Assembly (NCBI GenBank): GCA_016714015.1
Contig: JADJNZ010000005.1
Location: 372,001-436,000 of the forward strand
DNA: 64,000 nt
Source: Gemmatimonadota bacterium
GTDB taxonomy: Bacteria > Gemmatimonadota > Gemmatimonadetes > Gemmatimonadales > Gemmatimonadaceae
Reading direction: 5' to 3'
In this document: one piece after another, positions 1-8,087 of the stretch
Numbering within the stretch: the stretch's first letter is position 1
How the letters are laid out: every line of letters starts with the position of its first letter
Position numbers and translations under genes: made by a program
The notes under the pieces: generated by a model
Database searches by the model: none
What the model was told of the DNA's origin: nothing
The model's input: the letters and a program-made list of their open reading frames with translations, nothing else

Positions 1-490
1 AAACGGTCGTGAGCGAGTCGTGCAGGAGCTCTGCCCAACGCCGCGCCGCGCGTCGAGCGTTGCGACGGCGCGCTTCAGGGACGCTGGGTGCGAACTCGAG
101 GTCGAACACCTCCGCCGGCGCCGTCTCGAGCGCCCGGTGCACCCAGACCGAGTCGGCGAAGGAGTCGGTGCGCGCGACGATGCGGGCGTATCCCTCGCCG
201 GTGGATCGCACCTGACCCAGCGCGTCGACGGTCGCGACCTCGGGATCGGAGCTTGCGAACGCCGCGCCCGCGATCGTGGTGCGGCTGCCGTCGGTCGGAT
301 CGATCCGAACGAACGTGAACCGCGCCGAGTCGCCGGCGGCGAGCCGCACGATGCCACGGGGTTCCAGTTGCCCGTACGGCAGCGGCGGCGAAGGCGCGTC
401 GAGTCTCGTCGGCGCGTCGCACGCCACGAGCAGGATCACGGTCGTCGCGAGACCGATACGGACGGGCGAGGATCCCGACGCAGCGCGCAT
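1..490 (-). CDS. Secreted Ig-like lipoprotein, start of a leishmanolysin-like protein (partial)
   Basis: Only the first 163 codons lie in the window; the gene runs off the left edge. The ATG at 490 opens a lipoprotein signal ending in the lipobox LLVAC (Cys about 24). Residues 35-120 look like a bacterial Ig-like (BIG_2) domain: a strand reading DPEVATVDALGQV is followed by STGEGYARIVA. The last visible part, FDLEFAPSVPEARRRNARRA followed by a conserved Trp, resembles the start of the leishmanolysin-like region seen after Ig-like domains in Gemmatimonadota proteins. The catalytic HExxH would lie outside the window, so metallopeptidase activity is inference. It is separated by 100 bases from the CoA-transferase operon upstream and probably has its own promoter. 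Confidence 0.7.
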   Translation of the reverse strand, partial: MRAASGSSPVRIGLATTVILLVACDAPTRLDAPSPPLPYGQLEPRGIVRLAAGDSARFTFVRIDPTDGSRTTIAGAAFASSDPEVATVDALGQVRSTGEGYARIVARTDSFADSVWVHRALETAPAEVFDLEFAPSVPEARRRNARRAARRWAELLHDSLTTV

Positions 491-590
491 CGCGTACGGT
501 ATGACCGCTCGCGCTCGGCGCGTGCGGGCGCCGGGCCGACCAGCACAGGGCGCGGGACGAACCGTCCTTCGGTCGGATCCGTCGATCGCG
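491..590. other. Short intergenic spacer
   Basis: One hundred GC-rich bases lie between the end of the CoA-transferase operon and the start of the lipoprotein gene, both on the minus strand. It presumably holds the lipoprotein promoter, but I see no convincing -10/-35 pair and no strong hairpin. Confidence 0.4.
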
Positions 591-1328
591 TCAGAGCGTC
601 AGTCGCACCGACACCGCGTGCGCGGCCTTCGTGCGCGCCTGCAGGTCCCGCAGCACGCGCAGTTCCTCGTCGGTCGGCCGCGCGATCGTCCCCACCGCCG
701 CCGCCGCTCGCAGCGGCCACCCGCACGCCGCCCGCGCCTGCTCCACCGTCGTCCCTTCATAGGTCGCGGTCACCACCAGCTCGCCCGACGCGGCCTCCGG
801 CTCCATCACGCACAGGTCGGTGATGAGCGCCCGCGTCCGGCCCTTGCTCGTCCTGAAGTCCAGCCGCTCGACGAACGTCCGCGCCGACTGCTTCATCACG
901 ACGTACACCGACTTCGCATGCGCCGCGATCTCCGGAGCGCCACCCGATCCCGGCAGGCGGACCGTCGGCGCATCGTACGACCCGATGACGGTGCTGTTGA
1001 GGTCGCCGAAGCGATCGACCTGCGCCGCGCCGAGGAAGCCGACGTCCACGCGCCCGCGCTGCAGGTAGTGCGTGAAGATCTCGGGCAACGGGATCACGCT
1101 CCGCGCCGTCTCGGCGAGCTCGCCGTCGCCGATGGAGAGCGGCAGCACCGTCGGCCGCGTCCCCACGGTGCCGCTCTCGTAGATGAGCACGAGGTCCGGC
1201 GCGTGCGTGAGGCGCGCGAGGTTGCACGCCGCGCTCGGCAGGCCGATCCCCACGAAGCAGACGGCCCCGTTCCCGAGCCGCCGCGCGGCGGCGATGGTCA
1301 TCATCTCGTCGGGCGTGTAGGCGCTCAT
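591..1328 (-). CDS. CoA-transferase family I, subunit B
   Basis: A 245-residue beta subunit of a family I CoA-transferase (glutaconate / 3-oxoacid type). It begins MSAYTPDEMM and carries the family's catalytic motif YESGTVG with the expected glutamate at residue 51, the base for the enzyme-CoA thioester, so it looks active. The GxGxP oxyanion loop is seen as FVGIGLPS (25-32). Its ATG overlaps the stop of subunit A by four bases (ATGA), as expected for a co-translated heterodimer. Context is an aminotransferase and a degenerate aldehyde dehydrogenase, pointing to catabolism of an amino or keto acid. The substrate cannot be told from sequence. The IpdAB steroid-ring hydrolases are related; I see nothing else here of steroid catabolism. 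Confidence 0.85.
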   Translation of the reverse strand: MSAYTPDEMMTIAAARRLGNGAVCFVGIGLPSAACNLARLTHAPDLVLIYESGTVGTRPTVLPLSIGDGELAETARSVIPLPEIFTHYLQRGRVDVGFLGAAQVDRFGDLNSTVIGSYDAPTVRLPGSGGAPEIAAHAKSVYVVMKQSARTFVERLDFRTSKGRTRALITDLCVMEPEAASGELVVTATYEGTTVEQARAACGWPLRAAAAVGTIARPTDEELRVLRDLQARTKAAHAVSVRLTL

Positions 1329-2179
1329 CCCGCCACCCCCACGCTCCGCAGGAACTCGGCATGCGTCGCCGTGCCCAGCACGTGTCGCGTCATCCAGGCG
1401 GTGAAGGTGTCGCGCGACCGCGCGATCTCGTCCCACGCCTGGTAGAAGGCGTTGTCCCGCGCGTAGTGCCCGAGCGCATACGACGGATACGCCCCGCCGC
1501 GGACCTCGGCCACCGCGGCCACCTGCCAGCCGGGGATCACGAACGCGTTCATCGGCGCGTCGAGCGTCTCCACCACTCGCTCGACCGTGACGACGAGCGT
1601 GCGCGCCGCCATCGCCGCCTCGCGGCTCGCGCCGACGATCCCGCGGAGCAGCACGTTCCCCTCGCGGTCCGCTGCCTGCGCATGGAGGATCGTCACGTCG
1701 GGCGTGAGCGCGGGGAGCGCCGTGAGCACCTCGCCGGTGAAGGGGCAGGTGACCGACTTGATGTGCGTCGCGTTGGCCGCCGGGAGGTCGGTGCCGGTGT
1801 AGCCGCGCAGCGTGCCGAACGGCAGGCCGGCCGCGCCGGCGCTGTAGCGCACCGCCATCCCGGCATGGCTGTGCTCGTCGATCGCGAGCGCGTGTGGCCA
1901 CGCGTGCTCGATCGCATCACGCAGGCGATGCAGCGACCCGACGCCGGGATTCCCGCCCCACGAGAAGGTCAGCGCCTTCGCGCATCCCATGCCGATCATC
2001 TGGTCGTAGATGAGGTCGGGGGTCATGCGAACGAGCGTGAGGTCGCGGCGCCCCTGCCGGATGATCTCGTGTCCGGCCGCGAAGGGGATGAGGTGCGTGA
2101 AGCCCTCGAGCGCGACCGTCATCCCATCCTGCACGTGCCGGGCGATCGCCTCGCGCAACGGGACCAGCGCCGCCGTCAC
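1325..2179 (-). CDS. CoA-transferase family I, subunit A
   Basis: A 284-residue alpha subunit of the same heterodimeric CoA-transferase. Visible features are the N-terminal VQDGMTVALEGF strand-turn, the region DLTLVRMTPDLIYDQMIGMG typical of GctA-like alpha subunits, and FSWGGNPGVGS. The start is taken as the GTG at 2179, which overlaps the stop of the upstream aldehyde-dehydrogenase-like gene (GTGA) and gives the family's usual N-terminus; a longer open frame upstream is only the antisense-like reading of the neighbouring gene. The C-terminus overlaps subunit B by four bases. It acts in the cytoplasm; the acyl group is unknown. Confidence 0.85.
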   Translation of the reverse strand: MTAALVPLREAIARHVQDGMTVALEGFTHLIPFAAGHEIIRQGRRDLTLVRMTPDLIYDQMIGMGCAKALTFSWGGNPGVGSLHRLRDAIEHAWPHALAIDEHSHAGMAVRYSAGAAGLPFGTLRGYTGTDLPAANATHIKSVTCPFTGEVLTALPALTPDVTILHAQAADREGNVLLRGIVGASREAAMAARTLVVTVERVVETLDAPMNAFVIPGWQVAAVAEVRGGAYPSYALGHYARDNAFYQAWDEIARSRDTFTAWMTRHVLGTATHAEFLRSVGVAG

Positions 2180-3654
2180 GCGGGATCCTGCGGTGCCGGG
2201 TGCAGGTACTGCGCCAGCTCCGCATGCAACGACAGCACCGGCGGCGGATACTCGCGCTTGGTGGTGTTGGCGACCGAGGTCAGGAACGTGGCGACCTCGC
2301 CCGCGTCGCCGTGCACCTCGACGGTGGGCGTGCCGGGCAGCTCGGCGATCGTCGCCACCGCGCGGTCCGGCATGCGGTAGCGACGCAGCATGATCACGGG
2401 AAGCAGCACCTCGCTCGACCAGCAGGGGTGCTCGTTGGTCGGCACCTCCGCGAGCGTGGGCGCCACGAAGTTGCCCGCGCCGTGGCCACCCTCGTGGAGC
2501 ACGTGCCCGCCGAAGAGGACCCGCGCGCCGTACGCGTGCAGCTTGTGCGTCACCGTGCGGAAGTCGGCGTAGTCCTCGGCCGCGGGGATCGGCCCCATGT
2601 CGGTGTCGGGGAGCAGCGGGTCGCCGATGCGGACCCGCGCGGCCGCGGCGGTCAGGCGCTCGATGAGCGCGTCGGCGATGTCCTGATGAACGAAGAGATG
2701 CGTCGGCGCGTGCGCCCGGTCCTCGCCGAGGCCGAACGCGGCGATCGTGATCCGTCGCGCCGCGGCATCGAGGTCGGCGTGTGCGGTGACGATGTGCACC
2801 GCGGTGCTGTTGAGCCGGGCCACGATCGGCCGCGGCGGATGCGAGACGTGCATGATCGTCGTCAGTCGTTCTCCGGCCCGGCGCGCCCCGGCGTACGTCG
2901 TGCCGTCGATGCGCGGGTCGTTGAACATCGCGTCGCCCATGTCCTCGGGCGCGCCGGAGATCAGGTTGAACACGCCCTTGGGCACGCCGCACGCGCGGAG
3001 CATCTCGGCGAGGAGTCGCGCCGAGAACGGCGTCTCCTCGGCGGTCTTGAGCACGACGGTGTTCCCGGCGAGCAGTGCGGCCGCGACAGGCCCGGCGGCC
3101 AGCCCGAACGGATGGTAGGACGGGGAGAAGACGGTCCACACCCCGTGCGGCACCATCGGACGCGGCGGCGCACTGGGCGTGCGACCCGGCGCGAGGAACC
3201 CGTGGCTCGCCCATTCGTCGCAGTAGGCGGTGATCACCTCGGCGGCCCCCCACACCTCCTCGATCGCGGCGCGACGCGTCTTCCCCGACTCGAGCGCCAC
3301 GATCACCGCGAGTTCGAACGCGCGGGCCTCGATCTTGCCCAGCAGGCGGCGGACGACGCCGCGCCGCTCCGACTCGGCGGTCGCTGCCCAGGCGGGGAAC
3401 GCGGCCGAGGCCGCGGCGATGGCGAGATCCACCTCGTACTCGGTCGCGGCGGCGAAGTGGCCGAGCACGAGCCCGCGGTCGCTCGGCGAGTGCTTCGTGC
3501 GGGCGCGGTGCGTCTCGACGTCCTCGCCGCCGATCATCAGGCCGTAGCTGCTGCCGAAGCGCTTCCGCACGTCGGCGAGCGCCGCGTCGAACTTCGCATT
3601 CTCCGCCGCCGAGAGCGGCCGGACGAAGGCGTCGGACGATGCATCAGGGGTCAT
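2176..3654 (-). CDS. Aldehyde-dehydrogenase-fold protein lacking catalytic residues
   Basis: A 492-residue protein that aligns along its whole length with the ALDH superfamily, closest in feel to delta-1-pyrroline-5-carboxylate dehydrogenase (N-terminal GLMIGGEDVET, coenzyme-domain strand AALLAGNTVVLKTAEETP near 192-209). The active site is gone. Where the family has the nucleophilic Cys (GQxCxA) this protein has GEDRAHAP, putting Ala at about 314. The ELGGK glutamate position reads ARLNST (Arg 280). The PWNFP asparagine position is Tyr 180, and the EIFGP motif is EVLLP. It should not oxidise aldehydes. A scaffolding or binding role with the aminotransferase (ATGA overlap upstream) or CoA-transferase (GTGA overlap downstream) is inference. 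Codon use and length are normal, so it is not a decaying gene. Confidence 0.8.
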   Translation of the reverse strand: MTPDASSDAFVRPLSAAENAKFDAALADVRKRFGSSYGLMIGGEDVETHRARTKHSPSDRGLVLGHFAAATEYEVDLAIAAASAAFPAWAATAESERRGVVRRLLGKIEARAFELAVIVALESGKTRRAAIEEVWGAAEVITAYCDEWASHGFLAPGRTPSAPPRPMVPHGVWTVFSPSYHPFGLAAGPVAAALLAGNTVVLKTAEETPFSARLLAEMLRACGVPKGVFNLISGAPEDMGDAMFNDPRIDGTTYAGARRAGERLTTIMHVSHPPRPIVARLNSTAVHIVTAHADLDAAARRITIAAFGLGEDRAHAPTHLFVHQDIADALIERLTAAAARVRIGDPLLPDTDMGPIPAAEDYADFRTVTHKLHAYGARVLFGGHVLHEGGHGAGNFVAPTLAEVPTNEHPCWSSEVLLPVIMLRRYRMPDRAVATIAELPGTPTVEVHGDAGEVATFLTSVANTTKREYPPPVLSLHAELAQYLHPAPQDPA

Positions 3655-4985
3655 GCGGCCTCCGCGGACGGGAAGTGGCGGGCGAGCAGGCGGTCGAGCA
3701 GCGCGAGCGCGTCGGCGAGGTCGCGCTCGGCGATGACGAACGGGGGGGCGAGGAGGAGGAGATTCCCTCGTGTGGCGAACGCGACCCCTGCCTCGAGACC
3801 CTCGCGTACGAGTGCCGCGAGCGGGGCGGGCGCGCCCGGCCACGGGGCGTGCGGCGCGCGCGTCGCCCGGTCCTGCACGAGCTCGACGACCGCGAAGAGG
3901 CCCCGCCCGCCGCGGACGTCGCCGATCACCGCGTGCCGCCGCTGCAGCGCCCGCAACGACTCGAACATCGTGCGTCCCAAGGCGCGCGAGCGCGCGATGA
4001 GCCCTTCGTCCTCGTACGCCTGCACGGCGGCGACCCCTGCGGCGCACGAGAGCGGATGGCCGCAGTACGTGAGCCCGGTGTAGAGCATCTCGTGCTCGAG
4101 TGCCCGCGCGACGTCGGCCGAGAGCACGACCGCCCCGAGCGGGAGGTGCGCGCCGGTGAGTCCCTTGGCGAGCGTCATGAGGTCCGGTCGGCCCGCTTCC
4201 CCATGGCGCTGCCAGGCGAACCACTCGCCCACGCGCCCGAAGCCGCTCATCACCTCGTCCGCGATGAGGAGCGCGCCGTGCGCGCGGGTGACGGCGCGCA
4301 ACGCCGGCCAGTACGAGTCCGGCGGCACGATGCCGTTGGTGCCCGAGTCCGGCTCCATGAGCACCGCGGCGACCTCGTGCGCGCCCTCGCGCGCGATCAG
4401 CTCGCCCACGTGCGCCGCCGCGGCGTGCCCGCACGCATCGTCGTCGTGGGTGCCGAAGGGGCAACGGTAGGCATAGGGCGGCAGCGCATGGATCACGCGA
4501 TGCGCCGCCGGATCGGCGAGGGCCCGCGTCCGCGTATCGCCGGAGAGCGCCATCGTCGCGTAGCTGGCGCCGTGATAGGAGCGATCGCGGGCGATCACGA
4601 GCCCGTGCGGTCGCCCGCGGACCTGTCGTGCGAACTTCACCGCGTGCTCGTTGGCGTCGGCGCCACCGAGCGTGAAGAAGATGCGGCCGCCCGCGAAGCC
4701 GCTCTTCTCGAGGAGCAGTTCGGCAAGGCGCGCGCGTGGCTCGGAGCCCCACGCATTGGCGATGTAGCAGAGGCGATCCGCCTGCGCCTTGATCGCCGCC
4801 ACGACGCGCGGATGCTGGTGCCCCAGATGGCAGCATTCCGACTGGCTGCTCAGGTCGAGGATCCGCCGCCCATCGGCGGTGATGAAGTGCGCGCCCTCGC
4901 CCCCGACGACGGTCGGCGCGTCCCACCGGTCCTGCACCGTCCAGCTGTGGAGGACCGTCTCGCGTTCGGGGAGACGGGAGTGCAT
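3651..4985 (-). CDS. Class III (omega) aminotransferase
   Basis: A 444-residue PLP enzyme of fold type I, class III. Visible are the phosphate-binding region TLGGADANEHAVKFAR (105-120), the cofactor Asp in LLIADEVMSGFGR (D243) and the Schiff-base Lys in TLAKGLTGAHLPLGAV (K274). It would move an amino group between an omega- or beta-amino acid and a keto acid in the cytoplasm. It is first in a four-gene operon with overlaps of four bases at each junction, so its product may be handled by the CoA-transferase downstream. Substrate unknown. The upstream 126 bases are shared with the divergent dimethylargininase-like gene. Confidence 0.9.
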   Translation of the reverse strand: MHSRLPERETVLHSWTVQDRWDAPTVVGGEGAHFITADGRRILDLSSQSECCHLGHQHPRVVAAIKAQADRLCYIANAWGSEPRARLAELLLEKSGFAGGRIFFTLGGADANEHAVKFARQVRGRPHGLVIARDRSYHGASYATMALSGDTRTRALADPAAHRVIHALPPYAYRCPFGTHDDDACGHAAAAHVGELIAREGAHEVAAVLMEPDSGTNGIVPPDSYWPALRAVTRAHGALLIADEVMSGFGRVGEWFAWQRHGEAGRPDLMTLAKGLTGAHLPLGAVVLSADVARALEHEMLYTGLTYCGHPLSCAAGVAAVQAYEDEGLIARSRALGRTMFESLRALQRRHAVIGDVRGGRGLFAVVELVQDRATRAPHAPWPGAPAPLAALVREGLEAGVAFATRGNLLLLAPPFVIAERDLADALALLDRLLARHFPSAEAA

Positions 4986-5111
4986 GCCGAGAATATACGG
5001 CGCGTCGTGCGGGCGGCCATGTTGTCCCGTCGCGCAGCGACGGTGCGCGCGCGTTGCGGGGGCATCCCGGCCCGCCTAGCTTGGCCCGATGCCCTGCGCC
5101 GCCCCCCGCTG
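4986..5111. promoter_or_regulatory. Divergent promoter region
   Basis: The 126 bases between the divergent aminotransferase and dimethylargininase-like genes must hold both promoters. The sequence GAATATACGG just before the aminotransferase start supplies the only AT-rich core. I cannot place a -35 with confidence. Confidence 0.4.
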
Positions 5112-5882
5112 ATGACCACCCGGATCGCGCTCACCCGCGCCATCTCGCCCCGCCTGGCGGAGTGCGAACTCACGCACCTCGACCGGACGCCGATCAGCGT
5201 CCCGCGCGCCGAGGCGCAGCACGAGGCGTACGAGGCGACGCTGCGCGCGCTCGGCTGCGACGTGCGCCGGGTGGAGCCCGCGCCGGAGCACGCCGACTCG
5301 GTCTTCATCGAGGACACCGCGGTGGTGTTCGACGAGGTCGCGGTGATCACGCGCCCCGGGGCAGAGTCGCGGCGCGCCGAGACCGACGCGGTGGCGGGCG
5401 CGCTGGCCGGCCTGCGTCCGCTGGCGCGGATCGTCGCGCCGGGGACGCTCGATGGCGGGGACGTGCTCGTGGTCGGCCGCCGCGTGTTCGTGGGGCGCAC
5501 GGGGCGCACCAACGACGAGGGGATCGGCCAGATGCAGGCGGCACTCGCGCCGCACGGCTACACCGTGACCGCGGTGGACGTGACCGGTTGCCTGCACCTC
5601 AAGACCGCGGTGACGGCGATAGATGACACGACCGTGCTCGTGAACCCGGCGTGGGTCGACGCGGCGGCCTTCGCGCCGGCGGCGGTGATCATGGTGGATC
5701 CGACGGAGCCGATGGGGGCCAACGTGCTGCGGATCGGCGAGCGGCTCCTGTACGGTGCCGACCATCCGCGCACCCTTGCGCGCCTGCGCGCCCACGGCGC
5801 CGACGTGACGACGGTCGAGGCATCGGAGCTGGCGAAGGCCGAGGGCGCGGTGACCTGCTGCTCGCTGGTATTGCGCGCGTGA
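5112..5882 (+). CDS. Dimethylarginine dimethylaminohydrolase-like amidinotransferase-fold enzyme
   Basis: A 256-residue member of the guanidine-modifying (pentein) superfamily, best matched to bacterial DDAH, which hydrolyses methylated arginine to citrulline and a methylamine. The catalytic set is in place: Asp in FIEDTAVV (about 68), His in CLHLKTAV (162), and the C-terminal nucleophilic Cys in AVTCCSL (249, the second Cys being 250). LDGGDVL (113-119) is the conserved substrate loop. The ATG at 5112 gives the standard MTTRIALTRAIS start. Its stop overlaps the GTG of the next gene (GTGA), so the two are probably co-transcribed. An arginine deiminase or ornithine-forming role is possible, but DDAH is the best fit. 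Confidence 0.85.
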   Translation: MTTRIALTRAISPRLAECELTHLDRTPISVPRAEAQHEAYEATLRALGCDVRRVEPAPEHADSVFIEDTAVVFDEVAVITRPGAESRRAETDAVAGALAGLRPLARIVAPGTLDGGDVLVVGRRVFVGRTGRTNDEGIGQMQAALAPHGYTVTAVDVTGCLHLKTAVTAIDDTTVLVNPAWVDAAAFAPAAVIMVDPTEPMGANVLRIGERLLYGADHPRTLARLRAHGADVTTVEASELAKAEGAVTCCSLVLRA

Positions 5883-8086
5883 GATCGGTCCTGCGCGCGG
5901 TCTGCGCCGCGCTGTTCGCCGGGACCGGTCTCGCTGCGCAGGGGCCTGCGGGCGCGCCGGGGACCACGCCGGAATTGTCGGCAGCGCGGATCCCGAACGG
6001 GTCGCCTGGCCCCGCGCTCGACGGCCGGCTCGACGACGCGGCCTGGCGTCTCGCCACGCCCATCGACGACCTGCGCCAGCGCGAACCCCTCGAGGGCGTC
6101 GCGGCGACGGAGCGCACCGAGGTGCGCGTCGTGTACGACGCACTCACGCTCTATGTGGCGGTGCACGCCTACGATTCCGATCCCGCGGCGGTCGTGGCGC
6201 GCATGCTCGAGCGCGACAGGGTCATGTCCGCCGACTTCGACGGCACGCCGCAGTTCGCCGGCGACGACGCCGTGGCGCTGCTCTTCGACGGGATGCACGA
6301 CCATCGCAACGCGATGGTGCTCGCGACGAACGCGAACGGCGCCGAGTTCGATGCATTGCTCACCGACGAGGGACGCGAGTTCAACGTCGACTGGCGCGGC
6401 ATCTGGCGCGTCGCGGCGACGCGCACGGCCGACGGATGGACGGCGGAGTTCGCGATCCCCTTCCGCTCGCTGCGCTACCGACCGGGCGAGCCGGAGTGGG
6501 GCTTCAACATCTACCGGATGATCCGCCGGAAGAACGAGGAGGTCCTCTGGCGGGGATGGACGCGCGCGGGCGGCGGCTTCGCCCGCGTCTCGCTCGCCGG
6601 CCATCTGCAGGGTCTCGAGGGGCTCCCGAAACCGGGCGGCAACGTCGAGCTGCGGCCGTACGTGCTCCTCGGCAACGACACCGAACGGGACTCGCTCTCC
6701 GGCGCGTTCGGCGACACGCCGCGGCGCGGCGTGGGCGGCGAGCTGAAGGCGCAGGTCACGGGCGGTCTCGTCCTCGACGCGACCGTCAACACCGACTTCG
6801 CGCAGGTCGAGGCCGACAACGTCCAGGTGAACCTCACGCGCTTCTCCCTCTTCTTCCCCGAGAAGCGTGAGTTCTTCCTCGAGAACGCCGGCGTCTTCGA
6901 GTTCGGCGCGCGCGAGCTCTTCGGCCCGCCGCCCTTCCTCATGTTCTTCTCGCGGCAGATCGGCATCGCCGAGGACGGGCCCGTGCCGGTGCTCGGCGGC
7001 GCGCGCCTCACCGGGCGCGTGGGGGACCAGACCGTCGGTCTCCTCACCATGATGACCGACTCGGCCTTCGACCAGGGGCGCACGACCTACAACGTCCTGC
7101 GCGCCAAGCGCGACATCGGCGGCAACAATTACATCGGCGGGATGCTCACCGACCGACGGATGGGTTCCGATTACAACACGGTCGGCGGCGTGGACTTCAG
7201 CTTCTGGCCCACGCAGGCGCTCAACCTGCAAGGGTTCGCGGCGCAGACGACCACCTTCGGTCCCGGCGGGGACGGCGGTGCCCAGCGCCTCGCGGCCAGC
7301 ACCAACACGGGGCGCTACGGCTTCAACCTGCAGCACCTGCGGATCGACCCCGAGGCGGACGCGCAGCTCGGCTTCATCACGCGCACGGGCATCCAGCAGA
7401 CGGGCGGCAACACGCGTGTCACCTGGCGCCCCACCGCGCTCGGGCTGCGCAACGTGAACTGGCTCACCTTCGGCGACTACATCGCGCGCACGGACGCGGT
7501 GCTGCAGGACTGGCGCTTCGCCAACGCGATCGACCTCGTCTTCCGGAGCGGCGAGAACATCACCGTCTACCGACGGCAGGGCTTCACGCGGATCGACGAG
7601 GAGTTCGACCTCGCGGACTCGCTGGCCGTGCCCGCGGGCGACTATGACGACAACGTCACCGGCTTCTTCGTGATCAGCGACCCCGGGCTCCCGGTGACCT
7701 TCAACGTCGACGGGGAACGAAACGAGACGTTCGGCGGCACGCTCAGCCGGATCACGACCGGTGTCACCGCTCGCGCGGGGCGGCACCTCGGGGTCAACCT
7801 CAGCGCCACGCGCAGCTGGGTGGACGTCCCCTCGGGGGCGCTCGTCGCCGACCTCTTCTCCACCCGCGTGAGCTGGGCGTTCACGACGCAGATGTTCCTC
7901 AATGCGCTCGTGCAGTACAGCGGGCTCGATCGCGACGTCTCGGCGAACATCCGCTTCCAGTACATCTTCAAGCCGGGCAGCGACCTCTTCCTCGTGCTCA
8001 ACGAGTCGCGCGGCGACCCGACGTCACTCTCGCGCCTGCAGGCGCGGGGCCTGCGACTCAAAGTGACCTACCTGCGGCGGCTCTGA
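5879..8086 (+). CDS. DUF5916 outer-membrane protein with CBM9-like N-terminal domain
   Basis: A 735-residue exported protein starting at the GTG that overlaps the previous stop. Residues 1-20 form a signal peptide (VLRAVCAALFAGTGLAA). Residues 35-230 resemble the carbohydrate-binding family 9-like domain (DGRLDDAAWRLATPI, then RVVYDALTLYVAVHAYD). The remainder is the DUF5916 beta-rich region, with the hallmark block FSLFFPEKREFFLENAGVFE and alternating strand patterns to the C-terminus, consistent with an outer-membrane barrel. Function of the family is unknown; it is common in Gemmatimonadota and Bacteroidota. It is followed after one base by the TPR gene. Confidence 0.85.
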   Translation: MRSVLRAVCAALFAGTGLAAQGPAGAPGTTPELSAARIPNGSPGPALDGRLDDAAWRLATPIDDLRQREPLEGVAATERTEVRVVYDALTLYVAVHAYDSDPAAVVARMLERDRVMSADFDGTPQFAGDDAVALLFDGMHDHRNAMVLATNANGAEFDALLTDEGREFNVDWRGIWRVAATRTADGWTAEFAIPFRSLRYRPGEPEWGFNIYRMIRRKNEEVLWRGWTRAGGGFARVSLAGHLQGLEGLPKPGGNVELRPYVLLGNDTERDSLSGAFGDTPRRGVGGELKAQVTGGLVLDATVNTDFAQVEADNVQVNLTRFSLFFPEKREFFLENAGVFEFGARELFGPPPFLMFFSRQIGIAEDGPVPVLGGARLTGRVGDQTVGLLTMMTDSAFDQGRTTYNVLRAKRDIGGNNYIGGMLTDRRMGSDYNTVGGVDFSFWPTQALNLQGFAAQTTTFGPGGDGGAQRLAASTNTGRYGFNLQHLRIDPEADAQLGFITRTGIQQTGGNTRVTWRPTALGLRNVNWLTFGDYIARTDAVLQDWRFANAIDLVFRSGENITVYRRQGFTRIDEEFDLADSLAVPAGDYDDNVTGFFVISDPGLPVTFNVDGERNETFGGTLSRITTGVTARAGRHLGVNLSATRSWVDVPSGALVADLFSTRVSWAFTTQMFLNALVQYSGLDRDVSANIRFQYIFKPGSDLFLVLNESRGDPTSLSRLQARGLRLKVTYLRRL

Positions 8087-8087
8087 C

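Noticed and set aside
2176..3654. Annotation as pyrroline-5-carboxylate dehydrogenase
   Set aside because: Catalytic Cys and Glu are both missing despite overall similarity.
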